DNA of 15,183 nucleotides from CAZUSO01 sp964622775 (GCA_964622775.1 CAZUSO010000067.1:1-15183); one strand, 5' to 3'; shown: positions 1-7,940, counted from the stretch's first letter. Notes: a model not told the origin generated them from the sequence alone. Made by a program: numbers and translations.

Positions 1-56
1 AGACAAAAAGCGGCGCACCTTTTGTGAAGCAGGGTAATGTGACGCTGTTGCGATAG
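1..56 (+). CDS. 3' end of a T9SS-exported protein (type-B sorting domain tail), partial
   Basis: Only the last 17 codons (3-53) and the stop TAG (54-56) lie in the window. They read TKSGAPFVKQGNVTLLR. The ending with a small hydrophobic strand and a final Leu-Arg (GNVTLLR) resembles the end of the gliding-motility-associated C-terminal domain (CHU_C, type-B T9SS sorting signal), which commonly closes with a pattern like G-x-V/I-T-L-x-R. Such secreted adhesins are often followed directly by a PorP/SprF-like gene, which is what is seen here. The call rests on a very short tail plus context. The protein's size and function cannot be read from this window. Confidence 0.55.
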   Translation, partial: TKSGAPFVKQGNVTLLR

Positions 57-79
57 TGGAAAGGAAGCGATGGCATAAA

Positions 80-128
80 AGGAAATTTAAATTTTTTTTC
101 AAAAAAATAGGAAATTAAACTTTTTTTC
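80..128 (+). repeat. imperfect tandem direct repeat in an AT-rich leader
   Basis: Two near-copies of a roughly 20-base unit of the form AGGAAATT(T)AAA-T-run-C occur at 80-100 and 109-128, with a period of 29 bases. They differ by one gap and one substitution. The region lies between the upstream stop codon and the PorP/SprF start. It contains long A and T runs but no GC-rich stem, so it is not a convincing terminator. A role as an UP-like or bent-DNA element is possible but unproven. Confidence 0.4.
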
Positions 129-207
129 CCCACTTTTAATGCCTAAAAATTAATTAGCCTTAAGTTTTTTATATAAGAATTGTAGAACATCAACACTATT
201 TAAAAAT

Positions 208-1263
208 ATGAAGTGTAGAATAACGATAGCCGCAACCGGACTTTTAGCTGCAGTAATGATGAGTACATCAGTTGCAAACGCTCAAGATGTCCATTTTACA
301 CAATTTAATGCTGCACCTATGACCATCAATCCTGCATTTACGGGTGCTTTTCAGGGAGAATGGAGGGCGTCGGCCGTGTACCGGGATCAATGGCGCAGTG
401 TTGCCGGGGATGCAGCCTTTAAAACTTATGCGGCTTCTTTTGATATGCCGGTTATCCGGGATATCTCCGTAGATGACTATCTGGCTGCCGGTATTCAGTT
501 TTATGATGATGTAGCCGGTGATGGCAATCTGGCCAATTTTTCCGTTATGGCTTCGGTTGCTTATCATAAATTTTTGGGTAACGATGGCAAAAAAGCATTA
601 ACGGTTGGCCTTCAGGGTGGCTATATGCAAAAAAGCATTGATCTGAGTAAGTTGTATTTCGGCGATGAGTTCAATGAAGGATACTGGCAACAGGGAACAT
701 CCAATGAATATCCCTGGCTGAATAACCGCGTGCAGGGATATGTTGTTAATGCGGGCGTGGCATGGTCCCATATAATAACCGAGCGCATCTCTTACACGCT
801 TGGCGCCGGAGTGAATAATATTAATCAGCCGCTGGAGTCGTTCAGTAAGCGTCAAACCGCAAAGGATGTTGGTTTAGGAATGCGTTATACCGGACAGCTC
901 GGCGCTATAATCGGCATTAACGACCGTTTCAGCTTTCGACCTGCCTTATTGGTTCAGTCGCAGGCTTCAGCAATGGAAATTGTAGCCGGCAACGAATTTC
1001 ATTACAAACTCGGTGAAGAGTATGATGTTCCGACATCGTTTGCTATATTCTTAGGCGGCTGGTATCGCCATCAGGATGCCATGATGGCCAATATGGGCGT
1101 GGAATGGAAAGGCTTCAGGGTGGGCGTGGCCTATGATTATAATACCTCCGAACTGAATAAGGCCTCTAATGGTAATGGTGGTTTTGAAATTATGCTACGT
1201 TATATTCAACCCAGCCCGATTGATTTCGCAAGAAAATTGCTTTATCCTTGTGCCCGGTTCTAA
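208..1263 (+). CDS. PorP/SprF family type IX secretion outer-membrane protein
   Basis: This 351-residue protein has a signal peptide (about residues 1-25, cleavage after ANA before QDVHFTQF). The mature N-terminus shows the family hallmark: QDxHFxQF, then NPAFTGAF, a YRDQWRS element and an SFDMP element. The rest is alternating beta strands of an outer-membrane barrel, and it ends with the short basic Cys-Arg-Phe tail seen in many SprF relatives. SprF-type proteins are needed for secretion or surface attachment of a partner adhesin encoded next door, while PorP proper is a core T9SS part. Location after a gene with a type-B sorting tail favours the SprF-like, partner-specific role. The start ATG at 208 gives a complete signal peptide. 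The terminator-like hairpin downstream suggests it does not always co-transcribe with the following OmpA gene. Confidence 0.88.
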   Translation: MKCRITIAATGLLAAVMMSTSVANAQDVHFTQFNAAPMTINPAFTGAFQGEWRASAVYRDQWRSVAGDAAFKTYAASFDMPVIRDISVDDYLAAGIQFYDDVAGDGNLANFSVMASVAYHKFLGNDGKKALTVGLQGGYMQKSIDLSKLYFGDEFNEGYWQQGTSNEYPWLNNRVQGYVVNAGVAWSHIITERISYTLGAGVNNINQPLESFSKRQTAKDVGLGMRYTGQLGAIIGINDRFSFRPALLVQSQASAMEIVAGNEFHYKLGEEYDVPTSFAIFLGGWYRHQDAMMANMGVEWKGFRVGVAYDYNTSELNKASNGNGGFEIMLRYIQPSPIDFARKLLYPCARF

Positions 1264-1379
1264 ATCCTTCATGCGTATTGATTTTTTAGCATAAAATCAT
1301 TAGAAAATAATTTCAAAAAACCCGGAAATATTATCAGCAAACAACGCATCCAAACGAACTAAAAGGAAACAAATTCATC

Positions 1380-1428
1380 AAAGGGCCTTTTTAATTTTAA
1401 AAAAAAATTATTAGGCTCTTTCTTTTTT
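1380..1428 (+). terminator. putative intrinsic terminator after the PorP/SprF gene
   Basis: The left arm AAAGGGCCT (1380-1388) pairs with AGGCTCTTT (1413-1421), giving 9 pairs with one G-T wobble. A long AT-rich loop lies between them and a T-rich run (CTTTTTT, 1422-1428) follows. The loop itself is A/T complementary and could extend the hairpin. It lies 117 bases after the stop codon, just before a promoter candidate for the next gene. The stem is modest, so the call is moderate. Confidence 0.5.
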
Positions 1429-1461
1429 CCAATCTTATTTATACTTTTATTGCCTTAACCG

Positions 1462-1492
1462 TTTGGATAATCAGTTTCCTTTTATACATTTA
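1462..1492 (+). promoter_or_regulatory. Bacteroidota-type promoter for the OmpA/PorE-like gene
   Basis: A TTTG box (1462-1465) is followed after exactly 19 bases by TACATTTA (1485-1492). The latter matches the Bacteroidota -7 consensus TAnnTTTG except for the last base. The expected transcript start would be close to 1498-1500, giving a leader of about 20 bases before the ATG at 1519. No strong Shine-Dalgarno sequence is present, as is usual in this phylum. Confidence 0.55.
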
Positions 1493-1518
1493 TATTCTCA
1501 ATTAACGCAGGAATAAAT

Positions 1519-3678
1519 ATGAGACGCAAATCGTTACTATTTTTACTTACAGCAATCATCATTGTTGCATCCCAACCTTTTAATGCCCTCGCACAGAAAA
1601 CCGGTGGACGAACTGAAGATAAAGACCCGGTTAAAGAGCTGGGCTATGAAAAGAAATTACGTTGGGCAGATGCGCTGTTCCGTGATGGCAGCTATTATAA
1701 TGCTACTGATTATTATCTTCAATTACTGCAGGAGCAGCCGCGCAATCCTTATCTGGTTCATCAGTCGGCGGAGTGTTACTACTATATGCGCGATTATGGA
1801 ATGGCCGCCCGGCAATATGAGTATGCCTATAATCTGGCAAAGAATATATATCCCTTAGCCATCTACCGGCAGGCGCTGATGTTGAAAATGTCCGGTGAAT
1901 ATGATGCGGCAATCGCAGCGTTCCAACGCTTCATTGACGATAATCCCAAGACATATAAGAAAGAAAAGAAACGTGCGCTTCTTGAAATTGAAGGATGTGA
2001 AATGGGAAAAAATTCACTCAACAATCCTAATCCGGCTACCGTAAAAAATGCAGGTCCGAATGTCAATTCAGCTTATACGGAGCTGTCTCCTTATCCTTTA
2101 GGCGATACCGCTTTGTTATTTGCTACCATGAAGTCCAATTCAGTGGTAGATTTGGATAAAGTAAAGCGTGAAGATTATGTTTCCAGAATGATGGTTGCCC
2201 GTAAGCAAAAATATTCCGATGTGGTGGATACCTTCGAATGGGCGTTGCCTTTTAGTGATGGTAAATATAATGACTCTAAATACCATGTCGGTAACGGATG
2301 CTTCAGCCCGGGCGGAGATCGCTTTTATTTCACCCGTTGCCTGGAAGAAAAAGACAGTCCGGCCGAAATGAATTGCCGTATTTATTTCTCTGTTTTTGAA
2401 GATGATCGCTGGAGTACTCCGCAACAGGTACCCAACGGGGTAAACGAAAGCGGGTCGTCCAGTACCCAGCCTTTCTTTGCTAAGGTGGGTAAAAGCGAAA
2501 TATTGTTTTTCTCTTCCAACAGAAAGACCCAGAGCCGCGGGGGCTACGATATATGGTATTCCGTATTTGATCCCCGCCAGAAAACATATCGTCGTCCCCA
2601 AAATGCAGGTAAGCAGGTTAATACGGTGGGGGATGAGAAATCGCCTTATTTCGACAGCCGTACCAATAAATTGTATTTTTCTTCCAACGGTTGGAAAACC
2701 ATCGGCGGATATGATATCTATTCCGCTGAAGCGGTAAATGGCCGGCCATCCAGGTATCAGAATCTTATGAACCTCGGATACCCGGTTAACTCGCCTGCCG
2801 ATGAGCTTTATTATATTAATGATCCTTACGGAAAGCCGGATGCCTATGTGGTTTCTAACCGCCCGGGTTCCATTGCTTTGAAAAATCCAACCTGCTGCGA
2901 TGATATCTGGCGTATTCAATATGAACCAAAGATCGTTGCTACCGGTAAGGTACTCAACACAAAAACACAGCAGCCGGTTAGCCAGGTTGTAGTGAAAATG
3001 GTGGATGATGAAGGTAATGTCAAAACCTACAATTCTACTGATGGCAATTTTGAATTTCTTACTACCCGCGGGCATACTTATGTGCTGAACGGCGATAAGC
3101 CCAGCTTTATTTCCTCGCGTACTTCAGTGAATACCGAAGGCTATAAAAGAGAAGATCCGGATGATACAATCAACGTAGTGATCTATATGGACAGCATCTA
3201 TATTGATTCCGCATTCCGCATGGAAAATGTTTATTACGATTATGATAAAGCCACACTCCGTCCGGAATCGGGCACAGAGCTTGAAAAGCTCATAAGCCTG
3301 ATGCAGGACAATCCTTCTTTGGATGTGCAGATTGCTTCTCATACCGATGGAAAAGGATCGGATGATTATAATAATACATTGTCTCAGGAAAGAGCAGAGT
3401 CTGTAGTGAACTACTTAGTGTCCGGCGGTATTGACCGTGGTCGTCTTTCCGCGAAAGGATATGGAAAAACAAAACCGGTAGCGCCGAACACCACAGCATC
3501 GGGAGCAGATAATCCTGAAGGACGGCAACTTAACCGTCGTACGGAATTTATCATCATCGGGGATGTTCCGGAGCGCCATGAGATATTCGACAGTTCCAGG
3601 CCCGGAACCATAGGAGAGCAAGACAGTAATCTTCAAATCGGAGAACAGGATCAGCTGGATGTAGAAGAAGTTCAGTAG
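1519..3678 (+). CDS. PorE-like outer-membrane protein: TPR, beta-propeller, regulatory domain, OmpA peptidoglycan-binding domain
   Basis: This 719-residue protein has a signal peptide (1-25, cleavage after ALA). Residues about 45-160 are helical TPR repeats. About 180-470 is a PD40/WD40-like propeller with repeated motifs such as LFFSSNR, GGYDIWYS, LYFSSNG and GGYDIYSAE. About 472-545 looks like a carboxypeptidase-regulatory beta-sandwich (KVLNTKTQQPVSQVVV). About 570-680 is an OmpA C-terminal domain with YDYDKATLRPES, SHTDGKGSDDYN and LSQERAESV, the Asp and Arg of which are expected to hold diaminopimelate of peptidoglycan. An acidic tail of about 40 residues follows. This is the domain order of PorE, which ties the T9SS to peptidoglycan. 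Unlike lipoprotein PorE there is no lipobox cysteine. Many Bacteroidota have several such paralogues beside PorP/SprF genes, so it may serve the neighbouring adhesin rather than be the core PorE. Confidence 0.85.
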   Translation: MRRKSLLFLLTAIIIVASQPFNALAQKTGGRTEDKDPVKELGYEKKLRWADALFRDGSYYNATDYYLQLLQEQPRNPYLVHQSAECYYYMRDYGMAARQYEYAYNLAKNIYPLAIYRQALMLKMSGEYDAAIAAFQRFIDDNPKTYKKEKKRALLEIEGCEMGKNSLNNPNPATVKNAGPNVNSAYTELSPYPLGDTALLFATMKSNSVVDLDKVKREDYVSRMMVARKQKYSDVVDTFEWALPFSDGKYNDSKYHVGNGCFSPGGDRFYFTRCLEEKDSPAEMNCRIYFSVFEDDRWSTPQQVPNGVNESGSSSTQPFFAKVGKSEILFFSSNRKTQSRGGYDIWYSVFDPRQKTYRRPQNAGKQVNTVGDEKSPYFDSRTNKLYFSSNGWKTIGGYDIYSAEAVNGRPSRYQNLMNLGYPVNSPADELYYINDPYGKPDAYVVSNRPGSIALKNPTCCDDIWRIQYEPKIVATGKVLNTKTQQPVSQVVVKMVDDEGNVKTYNSTDGNFEFLTTRGHTYVLNGDKPSFISSRTSVNTEGYKREDPDDTINVVIYMDSIYIDSAFRMENVYYDYDKATLRPESGTELEKLISLMQDNPSLDVQIASHTDGKGSDDYNNTLSQERAESVVNYLVSGGIDRGRLSAKGYGKTKPVAPNTTASGADNPEGRQLNRRTEFIIIGDVPERHEIFDSSRPGTIGEQDSNLQIGEQDQLDVEEVQ

Positions 3679-3758
3679 TGATTCTTCGGGGCTGTTTTTC
3701 GAAAATCCGCATAAGTAGTTAAACCATTTTTCCTTAACGTACTTGTATATTTATTGCG

Positions 3759-3799
3759 AAGAGGTTTGTTCTTAAAATAATAAGGGCAAACCTCTTTTT
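3759..3799 (+). terminator. strong intrinsic terminator after the OmpA gene
   Basis: A perfect 10-base stem AAGAGGTTTG (3759-3768) / CAAACCTCTT (3787-3796) continues into a T run (TTTTT, 3795-3799). Inside the 18-base loop CTTA and TAAG can pair as well. It lies 80 bases after the stop at 3678 and ends the T9SS-related block. Confidence 0.8.
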
Positions 3800-3879
3800 A
3801 ATGCGGATTGGGCTATTGAGCACAGGCTGATATTATAAAGGAATATTGGGATAAGAGCATCTGAAAATAAAATTTAGCG

Positions 3880-4719
3880 ATGAAACTACACACGATTGAT
3901 ACCGGACATTTTAAATTAGACGGAGGCGCTATGCACGGTGTCGTACCTAAAAGCCTGTGGAATAAACTGAATCCTGCAGATGACAATAATATGTGCTCCT
4001 GGGCTATGCGTTGTATGCTGGTAGAAACCAATCACCGGCTCATATTAATTGACACCGGCATTGGCGACAAACAGGATGAAAAATTTTTCGGGCATTATTA
4101 TCTTCACGGCGACATTTCTCTGAAACAAAGTATCCGGAATGCCGGTTTTTCTATGGATGATATCACGGATGTCTTTCTTACCCACCTCCATTTCGACCAT
4201 GTTGGCGGCGCTGTAATTCGCCAGGGCGATGAGCTGGTTCCTGCTTTTAAGGAGGCTACCTATTGGTCTAATAAGGCGCACTGGGATTGGGCGGTTAATC
4301 CTAATGACCGCGAAAAAGCTTCATTCTTAAAAGAAAATATTCTCCCGATACAGGAAAGCGGCCGGCTGAAATTCATTGACCTGCCGGACGGAGCAGAGTG
4401 GTTCCCCGAACTCAGGATACGATATGTCAACGGACATACCGAAGCCATGATGCTGCCTCAGATTGAATACAAGGGGCATACTGTGCTGTTTTGCGCAGAT
4501 TTATTACCCAGTAAAGCCCATATTTCGCTGCCCTGGATTATGAGTTACGATATGCGGCCATTAGATACACTGACGGAGAAGAAGCGTCTCCTGCAGGAGG
4601 CCGCCGACAATAACTGGATGCTCTTTTTTGAACACGATAATACGGTAGAATTATGCAGCGTGCAGAAAACGGAAAGAGGTATTAAGGCAGGAGCGACTAT
4701 GAAGTTGTCCGCATTATAA
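3880..4719 (+). CDS. metallo-beta-lactamase-fold hydrolase (lactonase-like)
   Basis: This 279-residue protein has no signal peptide, so it is likely cytoplasmic. The zinc-site residues are all present: H102-L-H104-F-D106-H107 followed by VGG, then H186 (in NGHTE), D207 (in FCADLLPS) and H252 (in FFEHD). The substrate-side motif LIDTGIGD lies at 56-63. Length and motif spacing fit the broad class of AHL-lactonase or YtnP-like MBL hydrolases, but the substrate cannot be told from sequence. It sits 53 bases before the transporter gene on the same strand, so the two may share a transcript. The strong terminator upstream separates it from the T9SS block. Family is certain; quorum-quenching or another specific activity would be a guess. 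Confidence 0.85.
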   Translation: MKLHTIDTGHFKLDGGAMHGVVPKSLWNKLNPADDNNMCSWAMRCMLVETNHRLILIDTGIGDKQDEKFFGHYYLHGDISLKQSIRNAGFSMDDITDVFLTHLHFDHVGGAVIRQGDELVPAFKEATYWSNKAHWDWAVNPNDREKASFLKENILPIQESGRLKFIDLPDGAEWFPELRIRYVNGHTEAMMLPQIEYKGHTVLFCADLLPSKAHISLPWIMSYDMRPLDTLTEKKRLLQEAADNNWMLFFEHDNTVELCSVQKTERGIKAGATMKLSAL

Positions 4720-4772
4720 TATTGCTGCTGTTTCCTACAGCCATTTATTGCCGAAAATTTTTTGTATAGAAA

Positions 4773-5984
4773 ATGTTGCGCCACATCCCATTCCTGAAAG
4801 CAGTGTTGTTCTACACACTTACGGCCTTTGGAGGCCCGCAGGGTCATATTGGGATGATGATCAGAACCTTTGTCAACAAGCGACATGATGTTACGGAAGA
4901 AGAGCTGATTGAATACAATGCCTTTTGCCAGATTATTCCCGGTCCTTCTTCTACGCAAACCATTATGCTGATTGGCTGGAAGCGGGGCGGTATCCCACTG
5001 GCGCTGGTCACTCTGCTGATCTGGATGTTGCCCGCCATGTTGATCATGACGGTATTTTCCTTCCTGATTTATTACCTGAGCGCTGCTACCCTTCCCGAAC
5101 ATTTATTCCGGTTCATCCACCCGATGGCTGTGGGCTTTGCCGCTTATGCCGCCTTTAAGATGATGCGGAAAAGCGTGAACAACCCCATGACTTACGGGAT
5201 TATGCTGTTTGCCCTAGCCATTACCGTAATTATCCGTACTGCCTGGCTGTTTCCGGTTATGCTGCTGCTGGGCGGAATAATGACCAATTTCAGTAAGAAA
5301 CGGATTATACCTTCCCGGGAGCCGCCCAAACCAATACGTTGGATTAATCTGTGGTTGTTCGCATTAGTTTTTGCTTTGATTGGCATAGCCAGCGAATTGG
5401 CCCGCATATATGATTGGGAGTACCGGCGGCTCGCGCATATTGCCGAAAACTTTTATCGCTTTGGCAGTATTGTTTTTGGCGGCAGTCAGGCCTTACTGCC
5501 GATGATGCTGGTGCAGTTTGTTGCCTTGCCGGAGCGGCGCGGCATTCTGGCGCCCATCAGCGCCGCCGATATTATGACCGGCTATGGTTTGGTACAGGCC
5601 GTACCCGGCCCCGTCTTTTCTGTGAGCGCTTTTGTGGGAGGAATGATGATGAGCACTTATGGTCCGGTATGGCAGGTGATAGGTAGTCTGGTAGCAACGC
5701 TTTCCATACTTTTTCCCAGCACCCTGCTGCTGCTGTTCTTTTTTCCGGTCTATCAGAATCTCAAAAAGCACGTTATTATATACCGGGCACTGGAGGGTAT
5801 TAATGCCGTTATCGTAGGAATAATCTGGGCGTCTGCCATTATCTTATTTATGGAGATTAATAAAGGGTCCTTTGATGTACTGAGTGTTGTATGGACTTTG
5901 GCTACCTTTGCGGTATTGCAGTTTACCAGGCTTCCGGCGCCTGTTTTGGTTGTGGTCAGCCTGGCGTTGGGTTTTGTATTTTAA
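4773..5984 (+). CDS. chrA: chromate transporter family (ChrA/CHR, two-domain) inner-membrane protein
   Basis: This 403-residue protein is very hydrophobic and has about ten or more predicted membrane segments. It shows the duplicated CHR layout. The N-terminal half has FGGPQGH (19-25) and PGPSSTQ (56-62), and the C-terminal half has the degenerate counterparts FGGSQALLPMM (about 235-245) and VPGPVFS (about 277-283). The length of about 400 matches the long bidomain CHR class. Known members export chromate, but many genomic homologues have no proven substrate and may move sulfate-like or other anions. No chromate-resistance partner gene is seen nearby; its neighbour is the MBL hydrolase. The start at 4773 is the first Met before the conserved FGGP motif and leaves a normal short N-terminus. 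Confidence 0.88.
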   Translation: MLRHIPFLKAVLFYTLTAFGGPQGHIGMMIRTFVNKRHDVTEEELIEYNAFCQIIPGPSSTQTIMLIGWKRGGIPLALVTLLIWMLPAMLIMTVFSFLIYYLSAATLPEHLFRFIHPMAVGFAAYAAFKMMRKSVNNPMTYGIMLFALAITVIIRTAWLFPVMLLLGGIMTNFSKKRIIPSREPPKPIRWINLWLFALVFALIGIASELARIYDWEYRRLAHIAENFYRFGSIVFGGSQALLPMMLVQFVALPERRGILAPISAADIMTGYGLVQAVPGPVFSVSAFVGGMMMSTYGPVWQVIGSLVATLSILFPSTLLLLFFFPVYQNLKKHVIIYRALEGINAVIVGIIWASAIILFMEINKGSFDVLSVVWTLATFAVLQFTRLPAPVLVVVSLALGFVF

Positions 5985-6038
5985 CAAAAACGGCTTCTCT
6001 TTAGCATAAGCAAAGCATTTCAGGGAAGAAAATGTCAT

Positions 6039-6046
6039 TAATTTTG
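6039..6046 (+). promoter_or_regulatory. candidate -7 box for mqnC
   Basis: TAATTTTG is a perfect match to the Bacteroidota -7 consensus TAnnTTTG. The -33 side is weak: only ATTT near 6017-6020, with 18-base spacing. If used, transcription would begin within a few bases of the ATG at 6056, giving a nearly leaderless message, or would favour the second in-frame ATG at 6065. Confidence 0.35.
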
Positions 6047-6055
6047 CCTGCTTAA

Positions 6056-7186
6056 ATGGATATCATGAATTTATCCGGATTATATCAAAAGGCTCTGGAC
6101 AGGGAGTTTCTCTCCGTGGATGAGGGAATGTATTTATTTGAAAATGCCCCCCTGGCCGCCTTGTCATTCGTGGCCGATGAATTGCGCAAAAAGCAGGTTC
6201 CTCATGGTAAGGTTACCTGGATCATTGATCGCAATATGAATACGACCAATGTCTGTGTGGCCAATTGCAAGTTCTGTAATTTTTACCGCATACCGGGGCA
6301 TCCTGAAAGCTATATCACCGACCTGGAAACATACCGGCAGAAAATAGAAGAAACATTCCGCTATGGCGGAGAGCAGTTGCTGCTGCAGGGCGGTCACCAC
6401 CCGGAATTAGGCCTGGATTATTACACGACTTTGTTTAAAGAGCTGAAGGAGCTGTTCCCGGCGCTGAAGTTGCACGCACTCGGTCCGCCGGAAGTGGCCC
6501 ATATCTGTAAGGTCAGCGGGGTGTCGCACCGGGAGGCATTGCTTGCTTTAAAAGAAGCCGGTATGGACAGCATGCCAGGGCCGGGCGCCGAAATATTAGA
6601 CGACCGGGTACGGCGCCTCATTTCTAAAGGAAAATGCGGAGCGCAGGAATGGCTGGATATTATGCATGAGGCGCATAAAATCGGCCTGACCACCACGGCC
6701 ACCATGATGTTTGGTCATGTGGAAACGATCCGGGAACGGTTTGAGCATCTCGAAAAAATCAGGGCGGTTCAGGCCATGCGGCCCGAAGGTGCCAAAGGCT
6801 TTATCGCTTTTATCCCGTGGACCTTCCAGGATGTGGACACCCTGCTCAGAAAGATACGCCGTGCCAAAAACGACACTACGCCGGAAGAGTATATCCGGAT
6901 GATTACCATGAGCCGGATCATGCTGCCCAATATCAAAAATATCCAGGCGAGCTGGCTGACGGTCGGTAAGGCTACCGCCCAGCTTTGCCTGCATGCGGGC
7001 GCTAATGATTTTGGCTCTATTATGATCGAGGAAAATGTGGTGAGCGCTGCCGGCGCACCGCACCGCTTTACGGCTCAGGGTATGCAGGACGCTATCCTCG
7101 AAGCCGGATTTGAGCCGCAATTGCGCAACCAGCAGTATGAATTCCGGGAAATGCCGGTGCTGGAGCAGCAGGTCATCAATTACTGA
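6056..7186 (+). CDS. mqnC: cyclic dehypoxanthinyl futalosine synthase (MqnC), radical SAM
   Basis: MqnC cyclises dehypoxanthinyl futalosine in the futalosine route to menaquinone, in the cytoplasm. The protein has 376 residues, the normal family length. The radical SAM cluster motif CxxxCxxC is C67-VAN-C71-KF-C74, flanked by TTNVC and FCNFYR. Further family signatures are LLQGGHHPELGLDYY, HALGPPEV, GAEILDDRVR, a long TTATMMFGHVET stretch, FIPWTFQ, NIQASWLT and GANDFGSIMIEENVV. These separate it from the sister enzyme MqnE. Two in-frame starts (6056 and 6065) differ by three residues and both fit. No other mqn gene is in the window, so the pathway genes are dispersed. It follows chrA by 71 bases and probably has its own promoter. 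Confidence 0.95.
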   Translation: MDIMNLSGLYQKALDREFLSVDEGMYLFENAPLAALSFVADELRKKQVPHGKVTWIIDRNMNTTNVCVANCKFCNFYRIPGHPESYITDLETYRQKIEETFRYGGEQLLLQGGHHPELGLDYYTTLFKELKELFPALKLHALGPPEVAHICKVSGVSHREALLALKEAGMDSMPGPGAEILDDRVRRLISKGKCGAQEWLDIMHEAHKIGLTTTATMMFGHVETIRERFEHLEKIRAVQAMRPEGAKGFIAFIPWTFQDVDTLLRKIRRAKNDTTPEEYIRMITMSRIMLPNIKNIQASWLTVGKATAQLCLHAGANDFGSIMIEENVVSAAGAPHRFTAQGMQDAILEAGFEPQLRNQQYEFREMPVLEQQVINY

Positions 7187-7224
7187 GCGGGGATTCGTTG
7201 CTTAAAGCGGAAACGGCAGTGACC

Positions 7225-7422
7225 TTACCGCTCCCTGCAATATCGATCATAAATTTCCGCGGCTTCTTTTTGTCCAATATCCCGGAGAGTCAGGTAGCAT
7301 TTACAGGCCGATGCCTTATCACCCAGCTTGAAATAAATGCTGCCCATATTGTAGCGGCGTCAGTTTTTTCGGGTTCAGCTCGTATGATTTGTTGGAATGT
7401 TCAAGAGCACTTCCAGATTATC
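7225..7422 (-). pseudogene. decayed TPR-protein gene fragment, frameshifted
   Basis: On the minus strand three reading frames join into one recognisable TPR stretch. Reading 7422 to 7411 gives DNLE. A second frame gives SALEHSNKSYELNPKKLTP down to about 7358. A third frame gives RYNMGSIYFKLGDKASA, continuing to a stop TAA at 7225-7227. The last piece (ATG 7345-7347 to the stop) is only 40 codons and is preceded in frame by a TGA. The A-L-E...Y-E-L-N-P and N-M-G-x-I-Y-F-K-L-G-D patterns are classic TPR helices. At least two frameshifts are needed, so this is a broken relic rather than a working gene. No clear N-terminal part was found beyond 7422. It is convergent with mqnC. Confidence 0.6.
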
Positions 7423-7871
7423 CCCCCCGCCCGCTGTCGCAAGTTATACGTAGTAAACTTGTGACCATTTACCGGAAATTTTTTTCATCACATTCTGCTC
7501 GCAAAAATGCGGTAGCGGATTTAAAGAACATATTCCATATTGTTGCTTTAATGATTACATTCCACTTCCTGCCGATTGATGGGAGATTGAAAGAAGATTG
7601 ATGGCAGACTGGCATGAAGGAGTTGTCATACTTCATTGAAAGAGGAAAAATAAATGCTTACGGCATGACGGTTGTTATGTATATCGCTGATCGCAAATCG
7701 AATGAATACGAAGATAAGGAATAAAGCGCGCAGCGGTTTTAGCATGAGCAGGAAACGCCAATAACAGACCAGTTCCGGATGAGATTTGTGCAGCGTCCAT
7801 TTGAATGTAAATAATTTATCCGTATAAGTGATGAGAATCCACACAATCATGCAGGATAAAAAAGCAGGATA
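7423..7871. other. gene-poor intergenic stretch
   Basis: No credible coding sequence was found on either strand. The stretch contains a run of seven C (7422-7428), an in-frame interrupted minus-strand start (MKKISGKWSQVYYV then stop, around 7440-7485) that may be the relic start of the TPR pseudogene, and a 74-codon minus-strand open frame (7626-7850) with a hydrophobic middle that matches nothing I recognise. Codon use and lack of family motifs argue against the latter being real. Confidence 0.5.
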
Positions 7872-7875
7872 TTTG

Positions 7876-7905
7876 TTTGTTTTTTAAAATCTGCATTTTA
7901 CTTTG
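7876..7905 (+). promoter_or_regulatory. candidate promoter of the five-gene surface operon
   Basis: TTTG (7876-7879) is followed after 18 bases by TTACTTTG (7898-7905), one mismatch from TAnnTTTG. A second TTTG at 7872-7875 would give 22-base spacing. Transcription would begin around 7911-7914, which leaves a leader of about 30 bases before the ATG at 7941. This agrees with the start chosen for the first gene. Confidence 0.4.
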
Positions 7906-7940
7906 TGCAGGAAAATACATTTAACCTATGCTATCGCACC

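Noticed and set aside
1279..1299. Small hairpin TGATTTT/AAAATCA just after the PorP/SprF stop codon
   Set aside because: The 7-base stem is almost all A/T and has no T run behind it; the hairpin at 1380-1428 is the better terminator candidate.
2140..3075. A 311-codon minus-strand open frame inside the OmpA gene
   Set aside because: It lies fully opposite a gene with clear propeller and OmpA motifs, and its translation has no recognisable domain; it is a shadow of the sense codons.
5996..6026. Possible hairpin between chrA and mqnC (CTTTAGC / GCAAAG)
   Set aside because: Only six pairs with a bulge and no T run; not a convincing terminator.
6596..7120. A 174-codon minus-strand open frame inside mqnC
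   Set aside because: It is opposite a strongly conserved enzyme gene, with no domain of its own.
7198..7601. Two plus-strand open frames of 88 and 70 codons after mqnC
   Set aside because: The first is antisense to the TPR relic and the second overlaps its upstream edge; neither shows family motifs or a credible start.
7626..7850. A 74-codon minus-strand open frame with a hydrophobic centre in the intergenic gap
   Set aside because: No recognised family, no promoter-like site before it, and it sits in a region with gene decay; it could be chance or a relic.
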